Part shown: piece after piece, positions 43,873 to 51,316 of the stretch | Layout: each line of letters begins with the position of its first letter | Position numbering within the stretch: the stretch's first letter is position 1 | DNA from: JABFXX01 sp964419605 | GTDB lineage: Bacteria > Myxococcota_A > Polyangia > Haliangiales > Haliangiaceae | Assembly: GCA_964419605.1 (NCBI GenBank) | Contig: CAYQQM010000016.1 | Location: forward strand, 1 to 64,000 | Length of the DNA: 64,000 nucleotides | Direction: 5' to 3' | The notes under the pieces: model-generated | The model's input: the letters and a program-made list of their open reading frames with translations, nothing else | Told to the model about the DNA's origin: nothing | The model's database searches: none | Translations under genes and position numbers: made by a program

Positions 43873-44451
43873 GTGAATCGTGCGTCGCTGTCGCAGCCTG
43901 GGTTCATCGCCAAAAGACTTCGCCTACTTGAGCTGCTTCGCACGCGAGCGTTCGAGGAGCGCGAAGTCACGCTATCTTCGGGGCTGAAGTCGAACTTCTA
44001 CATCGACACCAAGAAGGTGAGCCTCGATGCCGAGGGCGCCGTGCTGATCGGCGAGCTATTCCATATGCTCGTGGAACAAGTGGCTCCGAGTGCGGTTGCG
44101 GTCGGTGGCCTGACGTTGGGCGCGGATCCACTTGCAACAGCCACCAGCGTTGCGAGTTGGACCGCAGGTCATCCGCGCGGCGCATTCATCGTGCGCAAAG
44201 AGCCCAAGGGGCATGGAACCAATCAATGGGTGGAGTCAGCAGGCCTGCAAGCCGGTGCAGCCGTGGTGATCCTTGAAGATGTCGTCACCACCGGCGCATC
44301 CACGATACGGGCCATCGAACGCGCTCGCACGGCAGGATTTGCGATCCTGCACGCGATCGCGCTCGTCGATCGACTCGAAGGCGGCGGTGAAGCGGTCGCT
44401 GCGCACTGTCCCCTCACCTCGTTATTCAACCGACGCGATTTTTTGCCGTGA
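43873..44451 (+). CDS. pyrE: Orotate phosphoribosyltransferase
   Basis: 192 residues; pyrimidine biosynthesis, orotate + PRPP to OMP. Motifs TLSSGLKSNFYIDTKKVSLDAEG, FIVRKEPKGHGTN (flexible loop) and VVILEDVVTTGAST (PRPP site). Stop overlaps the next start (GTGA), so the following lipoprotein is translationally coupled. Confidence 0.95.
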   Translation: MNRASLSQPGFIAKRLRLLELLRTRAFEEREVTLSSGLKSNFYIDTKKVSLDAEGAVLIGELFHMLVEQVAPSAVAVGGLTLGADPLATATSVASWTAGHPRGAFIVRKEPKGHGTNQWVESAGLQAGAAVVILEDVVTTGASTIRAIERARTAGFAILHAIALVDRLEGGGEAVAAHCPLTSLFNRRDFLP

Positions 44452-45044
44452 AAAGGCTCGCATTGATACTGCTGCTTGCCTGCGGGGGATCCCCGGCCGT
44501 ACAGCTCGACGAAAGCTGGCCTAATATCGCCCCCGACTACCGAGACGCAACCCATAACTGGACGCGCCGAACCACGCTGAGCGGTAATTATCAACAATCG
44601 TTAGACTTCACTGCTATATTCAAATCTCCCCAGTGGCGCGCTGCCCATGCAGCACGACAAGCCGATCACCGAAAGCTCGTGGGCTCGGCGCGCAACGCAC
44701 TCGTGGAGCAAGCCAAAGCGGACATGGCGGGTCCGTACGAATTTGAGCTTCTCGTCACGACCTGGGATCGGCGAGAAAACGACCTCGATCGCGGCAAGCG
44801 GTCGGTGTGGCACATCGCCCTGATCGACGATTCGGGCCAAGAACACGAACCACTCGAAATCGTGAAGGACAAACGTGCGCCGCACATCCTGCGCGCCGAA
44901 TTTCCCACGTTCGGCGATTTTGCCACCGCGTATATCGCCCGGTTTCCCCGCTCGGCACTCGCACTCAACCCGACCACCCGCGCGATTCGCTTGAGGATGT
45001 CGAGCGAACGCGGCGGCGTTGAACTCGTATGGTCCGCGCGGTAG
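44448..45044 (+). CDS. Small lipoprotein, unknown
   Basis: 198 residues, signal MKRLALILLLACGGSP (lipobox LLAC). No family recognised. Mature domain with WDRRENDLDRGKRSVWHIALIDDSGQEHEPLEI, seen in myxobacterial lipoproteins of unknown role. GTG start overlaps pyrE by 4 bases. Confidence 0.75.
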   Translation: MKRLALILLLACGGSPAVQLDESWPNIAPDYRDATHNWTRRTTLSGNYQQSLDFTAIFKSPQWRAAHAARQADHRKLVGSARNALVEQAKADMAGPYEFELLVTTWDRRENDLDRGKRSVWHIALIDDSGQEHEPLEIVKDKRAPHILRAEFPTFGDFATAYIARFPRSALALNPTTRAIRLRMSSERGGVELVWSAR

Positions 45045-46622
45045 CTAATACGCAAATCCGATGAGCCCTGCACCCCCGTAATACAAGTCCGTCGCACCGC
45101 GAACGTCCTGCATGGGATCGGCATCCCGTGACGTAGCTAGAGAACCTGCGCTGCCGTTGAACGTCAAGCTCAGTCGCTCGATCCTCCCGAGCACGCGAAA
45201 GAAGATGCTCTTGGTAAGGTGGATATCCAGGGCGGCGGCAAATTCGAACCCAAGTCCCGACGTCGACCCGTAGCCCGTGGTCGCATCTGCAATCGGGCCA
45301 CTATTGGAAACGAACATCGCGCCACCTTCCAAATTCACAGCGACAATCGAAGCTGGCGTGAACATAACAAATAGCTTTGGCTCCAACATTGAGTAGCGAA
45401 CGCTGGGCAGATCGGTGGGTGAATCGTTAGGCAGGCGCTGCGCGATCACAAACTGCTGCTTTGAATAGTGGAACTTGCCTCCCAGCACGACGCGCTTTGC
45501 GACCGGATATCGCACCACTCCGCCGAGCGAAAGTCGATCTTGGGCTGTGTTCAGATTCGCGACCTGCTGGTTGCTCATCTGGTCGAGGTAGCTGCGCTGT
45601 GACCGAATGCTAAGCACGCGGTCGTACATCACTTCGAGGCCAAGCCCGGCAAGGATGCCGCGTCGGCGATGCCCGAACGCCGCCGGATAGACCACGGCGT
45701 GGATCATGGCTCCAAGCACCGGAATGCGCTGTCGGTACGACGGTGGAGGGTTGGCCAGATCCGCATCGGCGCTAAACTGGAGTCCCCGCACATTGAACGA
45801 CGCTCCGACGACGACATCGATCGCGCGATTCGTGGGCGTCAGGGCTTCTGCCCGACCATCGGCAGAACCGTCACGCTCCGTCGATTTCGTTGGCCGTTCC
45901 TTGGAACCGCCGTCCTCATCGACAGCAGATGAGACACTATCATCTTCATCGGTCTTCCGATTTGCTGATTTCGACTTCGACTTCGCTAGCTCACCATCTC
46001 CCACGTCATCCTCAGTATTGGACTGCTTCGCGTTTGAGGGCTTTCCCGCCGACTCGTCATTGGTATCGGAATCTGCCGAGTCTTGTCCATCCGCAATTTC
46101 TTCGTCGCCTCGTTCGGAACCAGAGTTGCGATCCAAATCGCCAATGGCGGCGACCAGCTCCTCTCGAATCTCTCGCTGGGCCTTCGCAGTCAGCCGCGCA
46201 CCTCGTACGTTCACATCAACGCGACTGCCGACCAGTTCACCGGTGGATCCAGCTTTAAGCTTGAGCCGCACAATGTAATCGTCTCGCCGCCGCTCCACCG
46301 TTCCGGTCACAACGCCATCGAGTTTGAGCTTCTGCGCAACGCGGCGAATGTTTTTCTCCGTCACCCTCTCCACATCGAGGTCCTCCGCAGCTCGATTCCA
46401 AACCTCCGCTGCAATCACGGTGTGACGTCGCTTGATCAGCTTGACGACCGCAGCGCGGAACGTCTTCGCTCTAGGCCCCTCGAACGCAAGGACTGCAATG
46501 CGCTTGCGGCGAGGAGCCGCCTCGGCCGGCACTCCGACCACGACCCCAAGCACGAGTCCAAGCGCTGCGAGCCAACCCAGCCAACTACTTTTTGGCAAAC
46601 GGCTCGATCTCGAATTCGTCAT
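45045..46622 (-). CDS. Outer-membrane protein with TolB-like N-terminal domain
   Basis: 525 residues from ATG at 46622 (earlier in-frame Met at 46703 lies inside pilT). Signal ends VPAEAA. N-terminal domain RKRIAVLAFEGPRAKTFRAAVVKLIKRRHTVIAAEVWNRAAEDLDVERVTEKNIRRVAQKL is like exported TolB/peptidoglycan-linked proteins; then a long acidic, low-complexity linker (about 150-240, Glu/Asp/Ser/Lys-rich), and a C-terminal beta-barrel (about 260-525). Overlaps the pilT 3' end by 38 bases, so probably co-transcribed with pilT. Confidence 0.75.
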   Translation of the reverse strand: MTNSRSSRLPKSSWLGWLAALGLVLGVVVGVPAEAAPRRKRIAVLAFEGPRAKTFRAAVVKLIKRRHTVIAAEVWNRAAEDLDVERVTEKNIRRVAQKLKLDGVVTGTVERRRDDYIVRLKLKAGSTGELVGSRVDVNVRGARLTAKAQREIREELVAAIGDLDRNSGSERGDEEIADGQDSADSDTNDESAGKPSNAKQSNTEDDVGDGELAKSKSKSANRKTDEDDSVSSAVDEDGGSKERPTKSTERDGSADGRAEALTPTNRAIDVVVGASFNVRGLQFSADADLANPPPSYRQRIPVLGAMIHAVVYPAAFGHRRRGILAGLGLEVMYDRVLSIRSQRSYLDQMSNQQVANLNTAQDRLSLGGVVRYPVAKRVVLGGKFHYSKQQFVIAQRLPNDSPTDLPSVRYSMLEPKLFVMFTPASIVAVNLEGGAMFVSNSGPIADATTGYGSTSGLGFEFAAALDIHLTKSIFFRVLGRIERLSLTFNGSAGSLATSRDADPMQDVRGATDLYYGGAGLIGFAY

Positions 46623-47751
46623 TCGGCGTTGCTCCTGCCTCGCTGGGACGCGGCGTCCATGCACGGTCGGCGCTGCCCGAAACGCCGCGAAACAACAGGG
46701 CAAAATCGGAAGGACTGGTGGAATGTTTTACCGCCTCTTCGTAGGTGACGAGTCGCTGTTTGACCAATCCCGCAAGGCTCTGATCAAACGAGTTCATCCC
46801 GTAGGGATGCAAGCCCTCAGCAATCGCATCCTTGATCTCGCGGGTGCGCAACGGGTCCTCGATCATTTCCCGCACGCGTTCGGTATTCACCATGATTTCG
46901 AGCGCCGGTACCATGCCTTGTCCGTCCGCTCGCGGCAGCAATCGCTGCGACACTACGCCGCGCAATACGCTGGCAAGCGTGAGACGTGCTTGCTGCTGTT
47001 GGTGAGTCGGGAACATCGAAATGATTCGGTTGATCGTTTCGGTTGCGTCAACGGTGTGCAGCGTCGATAGGACGAGGTGTCCGGTTTCTGCTGCCGTCAT
47101 CGCGATCTGAGCCGTTTCGGAGTCGCGCATCTCGCCGACCAGGATTACATCTGGGTCCTGGCGCAGCGCAGCGCGCAACGCGCGGGCGAACGACATCGTA
47201 TCGAAGCCGATTTCGCGCTGATTGAGAACCGAACGCTTGTCGCGAAACGTGTACTCGATCGGGTCTTCGATCGTAACAATGTGGTACGCGTCCTGTGTGT
47301 TGATGTAATCGATCATCGCCGCAAGTGTGGTCGACTTTCCGGACCCCGTAGCCCCGGTAACGAGTACTACGCCGCGATGGTGGCGCGTTAGATCCAGCAC
47401 GGCCTTGGGCAAGTTGAGGCGGTCAAACGGAGGGACTTCTGGCGGGATCAGCCGCATCACCATTCCGACCGATCCCCGCTGTTGGAACATATTGACGCGG
47501 TAACGCACGCCGTCGGGAGTTCCATACGCGAGGTCGATATCGAGATTCGTTTCGAAGTCTTCGCGCTGCCGGTCGTTCATCATATGAACCGCAAACTGAG
47601 CAATCGCCTCACGAGTTAGCGGAGGGACATCTCGAACGGTGCGAAGATCCCCCTTGATCCGAAAAATCGGCGGAAGTCCAGCCTTAAGGTGAACGTCGGA
47701 GGCTCCGAGCTGCCGCGCGGCCGTAAGTACCCGATCGAGGATTTGACTCAT
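46585..47751 (-). CDS. pilT: Type IV pilus retraction ATPase PilT
   Basis: 388 residues. Motifs: Walker A GATGSGKST, Asp box DAYHIVTIEDPIEYTF, Walker B DPDVILVGEMRDSETAQIAM, His box GHLVLSTLHTVDA, and a C-terminal helix. ATG at 47751 is the true start; an earlier in-frame Met at 47970 gives an Arg/Ser/Cys-rich non-conserved stretch. AAGGG lies 8-12 bases upstream. No other pil genes are adjacent. Confidence 0.95.
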   Translation of the reverse strand: MSQILDRVLTAARQLGASDVHLKAGLPPIFRIKGDLRTVRDVPPLTREAIAQFAVHMMNDRQREDFETNLDIDLAYGTPDGVRYRVNMFQQRGSVGMVMRLIPPEVPPFDRLNLPKAVLDLTRHHRGVVLVTGATGSGKSTTLAAMIDYINTQDAYHIVTIEDPIEYTFRDKRSVLNQREIGFDTMSFARALRAALRQDPDVILVGEMRDSETAQIAMTAAETGHLVLSTLHTVDATETINRIISMFPTHQQQQARLTLASVLRGVVSQRLLPRADGQGMVPALEIMVNTERVREMIEDPLRTREIKDAIAEGLHPYGMNSFDQSLAGLVKQRLVTYEEAVKHSTSPSDFALLFRGVSGSADRAWTPRPSEAGATPNDEFEIEPFAKK

Positions 47752-47964
47752 CCGAGAACCCTTAGGGTACCACAAGGGCCCGCCGCAAAATAACCCATCG
47801 AGCGAGGCACAGCAGCCCAGAGCCCGCGAGCGCACCCCGACGCAACCGACCGAGTCCCTCGTCAGGGAATTCACTGCACAGCAGGTTGCATGCGATGAGG
47901 GTGGATGGATCGACCGCGAGAGCGATTGATTCTGACTATTCGCGCGCCCTACCCTTAGCCAGGA

Positions 47965-48882
47965 ATGCACTGCGCCACCTGCGGGGGAGACAACGAGCCG
48001 AGCGCACGGTTTTGCGGCGGCTGTGGCGGCAAACTCGCCGTGGCAGAGCGGCCACGCGTGGCCCCCACCGCGAAGATCTCCGATTTTACTCCCGCAGCGC
48101 CAGACCCGCCAGACCCACCAGCCCCACCGGACCCATCACCTCCCAAGCCTCATGCGACCCACTCCTACACCAACCTGCCCGAGGACTTCGGACCGATCGG
48201 CCGTCGAACATTGCCGATAGCGTTGATCCTGGTGGTCGATATTGCATTGGCCATTGCTGGCTCAGCAATGCTAGCGAAAGGACTTTCCAAGCCAACCCTC
48301 CGTGAGGCACCAAATCGGGATGCAGCTCCGCCGCCGTTCCCCGGAGCAGACGCCGCGCTACACCAACCGCTCGATGCTTCCTCCCCCACTGGAGGCAGCG
48401 CCGCCGCACAGGAACCCGAAGCGCCAGAATCGCCAAAACGCGACCCGAAGTCGCCGCCGTCACCGCGACAAAACGCAGGTCAACGATCGACTCGAAACAG
48501 CACCGGCCCGGCCCCTTCGCGCCGCCCGCCAAATAGCCCCAGCTTGCCGAGCTCGCCAGGCCTGGATTCAGGCGGAGTCGCGGCAACGCTCCACGACCCC
48601 GCGCAGACGCTCGCGAACGAGATCGAGCTTGCAACCTCACGCACGCAGCCGGAATTCGACGGGTGTTATGCCGGGGTTGGCGGTGCCCGCGCCGTGCATG
48701 GCTCGATCACCATTGCGTTTCGCGTATTGACCGACGGTCGAGTTGCAAACATCGCCGCGGTTGAAAACAAGACCGAGTCAGTCGAACTGGCGGCCTGCTT
48801 AGTCGCAGCCATCGGCCGCTGGAGCTTTGTGTCGCGCCCAACAAGTCCCGCCAGCTTTGCCCGGACGTTTACCTATCGCTAA
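47965..48882 (+). CDS. Zinc-ribbon / TonB-C (AgmX-like) membrane protein
   Basis: 305 residues. Zinc ribbon MHCATCGGDNEPSARFCGGCGGKL, Pro-rich stretch, membrane helix (about 83-104), Pro/Ala/Ser-rich spacer, and a C-terminal AgmX/PglI-type TonB-like domain (QPEFDGCYAGVGGARAVHGSITIAFRVLTDGRVANIAAVENKTES). This architecture is common in gliding-motility and cell-envelope proteins of Myxococcota. Divergent from pilT. TTGATT and TACCCT, spaced 18, lie just before the ATG, a possible near-leaderless promoter. Confidence 0.8.
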   Translation: MHCATCGGDNEPSARFCGGCGGKLAVAERPRVAPTAKISDFTPAAPDPPDPPAPPDPSPPKPHATHSYTNLPEDFGPIGRRTLPIALILVVDIALAIAGSAMLAKGLSKPTLREAPNRDAAPPPFPGADAALHQPLDASSPTGGSAAAQEPEAPESPKRDPKSPPSPRQNAGQRSTRNSTGPAPSRRPPNSPSLPSSPGLDSGGVAATLHDPAQTLANEIELATSRTQPEFDGCYAGVGGARAVHGSITIAFRVLTDGRVANIAAVENKTESVELAACLVAAIGRWSFVSRPTSPASFARTFTYR

Positions 48883-49281
48883 AATGCCGTTTCGCGACAT
48901 CTGCCCTTAGTACAGGCCCCCGCAAGTTCGTGACCACCCGGGCCGCCGATCCATCCCGGCTGTCTTCGTTGCTCCTCGGTCACGTACCTTCGGGTACGCT
49001 CCCTGTCGCGCCTCGCCATCCGGTCGCCTCGGCGACCGGGGTGGCCACCAACTTACTGGGAACTGTACTTAGCGCGCACAGCAGGGCGTGGATCTCGTCC
49101 TGAGCGGCAGCCACAATATCGGGGTCAGCGCGTAACCGCGTGAAATATAGTCGTAAGTCGGGGCAGAGCCTTGCCATCGAGGGGTTATCGAAGACTCTCG
49201 ACGGAGGAGGCCCGATGATTCCCATGTGAAATCTGGCTTGAGCCGCCGAATGGCGACGGCGTCTCCGGCGTAGCTTTGATG
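48883..49281 (-). other. Repeat-bearing intergenic stretch with ORF tail
   Basis: Apart from copy D (48906-49072), the rest up to 49281 has a minus-strand frame with a protein-like stretch DNPSMARLCPDLRLYFTRLRADPDIVAAAQDEIHALLCAL (about 49065-49200). It may be the frame-shifted end of the TPR-like gene upstream, with its last codons replaced by the element. No ribosome site. Confidence 0.3.
48906..49072 (+). repeat. GTAC-ended palindromic element, copy D (full)
   Basis: 167 bp. Terminal arms 48906-48939 and 49039-49072 pair at 27 of 34 positions. Core GGGCCGCCGATCCATCCC at 48940-48957. Centre has a UUCG-loop hairpin CGTACCttcgGGTACG (48983-48998). The right side ends with the self-paired GGTCGCCTCGGCGACC. 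It lies downstream of the zinc-ribbon gene. Confidence 0.93.
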
Positions 49282-50139
49282 CTACTGCCACCCTTCCAGA
49301 TCGACGCAGGCGTGAACTGCGACATGGGTAATACCCCCGCTGCGTTTGGTCAACGCTAGCGATGAATCCAACCGAGTTCTTGCCCGGTCTCGGTGGCCGA
49401 GGCGCCACCATGTCCCTGCGACTTTCATCTCGACGACGGCCAGTGCGGCCATGGGAGAAGGAGGCCAACTGAGATCATCTCCCGTTGTGAAGCTGCGTGG
49501 CGCTTCGTCAACCCACGCTTCGACACGCCGCAAGAGCTCGCTTGCCTCCTGAAGCCAAAGGCCATGCCGACCACAAGCCCGAACGCCGCACAGCATTGCC
49601 GATGGCGAAAAAAACTCACCCGGAAGAAGTTCGGTGGTGGATGCCGCTTCCAACGCGCAATCCAAAACTTCCTTGGCACCATCAAGATTGCCAAGAGCAA
49701 CTGCGGCATCGGCAAGCTCAACAAAAGAATACAATCGATCACGCAGTGTACCAGAACCGTTTGCAACCGCCAGCGCTTCGTTAAATGCGCGGTGTGCCGC
49801 GCCCGAGAGATTCGGAGCCGCCTCGTGCTCGGCGCGAGCAATTGCAAGCAATATCGGAATCCGCTCGCGGCCCTTCGCCCTCCGCACGACCTTTCTTGCC
49901 CACGCAACGTCTCCCGCTTGTGCTACTAGCGGAGCCAACTGGACGCACATGGAACGCTCGCCATCCGCGTGCTTCCGCGCCTCTACGATCGAGATGCGAA
50001 AGCGATGATGTTCCTCGTCGCGATGCACCTTACCGAGAGCGACGGCGGATCGAGTGGGCTCGCCTGTTGAGACAGGTTTTCGCCACCGTGCCAAGCGAGC
50101 CGGCTCACGCTGGAACGTCGACACCGCACGCCACATCAT
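49282..50139 (-). CDS. TPR-like helical protein, probably 3'-truncated
   Basis: 285 residues. Helical repeats at about 70-180: CVQLAPLVAQAGDVAWARKVVRRAKGRERIPILLAIARAEHEA and RDRLYSFVELADAAVALGNLDGAKEVLDCALEA, the TPR/leucine-rich helical pattern of cytosolic or exported scaffold proteins. The N-terminal 50 residues are Arg-rich and the true start may be further downstream (a Met near residue 64 precedes CVQLAP). It ends at GWQ-stop, and a different frame carries plausible protein just after (see the repeat-bearing stretch). A degenerate gene is possible. Confidence 0.5.
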   Translation of the reverse strand: MMWRAVSTFQREPARLARWRKPVSTGEPTRSAVALGKVHRDEEHHRFRISIVEARKHADGERSMCVQLAPLVAQAGDVAWARKVVRRAKGRERIPILLAIARAEHEAAPNLSGAAHRAFNEALAVANGSGTLRDRLYSFVELADAAVALGNLDGAKEVLDCALEAASTTELLPGEFFSPSAMLCGVRACGRHGLWLQEASELLRRVEAWVDEAPRSFTTGDDLSWPPSPMAALAVVEMKVAGTWWRLGHRDRARTRLDSSLALTKRSGGITHVAVHACVDLEGWQ

Positions 50140-50344
50140 TCAACTCCGAGCGCTCGCCACCAGTGACCGCTGGGCCGCGATGGAACTCACGCTGCGACCG
50201 CTCCGAAAAGCCGTACGGGTGGCTGCATGATCAGGATGAGAGCCACACCCGTACATCAGGTGAACTGGCCACAGCGCAGGATTATTTGCGGTCAGTCGAG
50301 GCAGCGGAGAGCGAGGAGCTGACGCGCGGTATATAGTGAGCCGA

Positions 50345-51316
50345 ATGGTGGCGCCCCGTACCGTGGTTGTCGTGAATCCCGCATCGCAAGGCGGCAAGCT
50401 GGGAAAACGATGGCCGGACCTGTGCGACGTCATCGGGCGAGCGTTTCCGTTCGAAGATGTCCATACCAAACGCCCAGGTGACGCAACTGGGCTCGCTAGG
50501 GAAGCGTTGCGAGCCGGCGCCGAACGCATCGTTGCGATGGGCGGAGATGGAACGATCAACGAGGTCGTCAACGGGTTCTTCGACGATGGCGAAGCCATTG
50601 CGCCCGATGCGACCTTTGCCGTCATTCCGTTCGGCACGGGCGGGGACTTTCGCCGCACTCTCGGCATCCCCAACGACACTGCACGTGCGGCAGCCATTGT
50701 CGCCCAAGGCGGGCGCAAGAAGATCGATGTTGGCCGACTCGATTTCACGCGATTCAATGGCGAACGCGCGAACCGAATCTTCGCCAACATCGCTTCGTTC
50801 GGCGTGTCTGGCGTGGTCGACCGCTTGGTCAACGCGAGCGGAAAAAAACTGGGACGGCTCTCGTATGTGCTGGCAAGCGCCCGCGCAGCTTGGTCCTACG
50901 AGAATCAACGCGTCGCTCTAACCTTTGATAGCAGCGCCGCCGATCGGGTCGAGGCAACGATTCAAACCGTCGCCGTGGCAAACGCGCGCTACTTTGGTGG
51001 CGCGATGATGATGGCGCCCAATGCGGAAATTGACGACGGCTTGTTCGACGTCGTGGCCATGGGCGACTTCCACTTCGGCGATCTGTTGACCGCGGGCCTC
51101 CGACTGTTCAAGGGCACCCACCTGTCGATGGAAAAAGTCACGACGCGACGCGCCCGCCTGCTGGAAGCCCACCCGATCGATCCCAACGCGGTCGTTGAAC
51201 TCGACGTAGATGGAGAGCCGCTGGGCAAACTTCCGGCTCGATTTGAAGTGCTGCCCCAAGCCCTATGGATAGCGGTGCCCCCCAAGGGGACTTCCTTCGG
51301 AGCGCCTGACGCATGA
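50345..51316 (+). CDS. Diacylglycerol/lipid kinase family protein
   Basis: 323 residues (GTG at 50336 adds three). Motifs: NPASQGGKLGKRW, VAMGGDGTINEVVNG (GGDGTxNE), FGTGGDFRRTLGIP, and IDDGLFDVVAMGD. Phosphorylates a lipid alcohol, e.g. diacylglycerol, using ATP. Last residues WIAVPPKGTSFGAPDA are encoded by a CCCCCCAAGG-type palindrome (51274-51306) like that of the FAD-protein gene. Stop overlaps the recC start by four bases (ATGA). Confidence 0.92.
   Translation: MVAPRTVVVVNPASQGGKLGKRWPDLCDVIGRAFPFEDVHTKRPGDATGLAREALRAGAERIVAMGGDGTINEVVNGFFDDGEAIAPDATFAVIPFGTGGDFRRTLGIPNDTARAAAIVAQGGRKKIDVGRLDFTRFNGERANRIFANIASFGVSGVVDRLVNASGKKLGRLSYVLASARAAWSYENQRVALTFDSSAADRVEATIQTVAVANARYFGGAMMMAPNAEIDDGLFDVVAMGDFHFGDLLTAGLRLFKGTHLSMEKVTTRRARLLEAHPIDPNAVVELDVDGEPLGKLPARFEVLPQALWIAVPPKGTSFGAPDA
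51274..51306 (+). repeat. In-frame palindrome at the 3' end of the lipid kinase gene
   Basis: GCCCCCCAAGGGGACTTCC and TTCGGAGCGCC; pairs with the FAD-protein copy at 25 of about 29 positions. Encodes PPKGTSFGAP. Confidence 0.65.
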
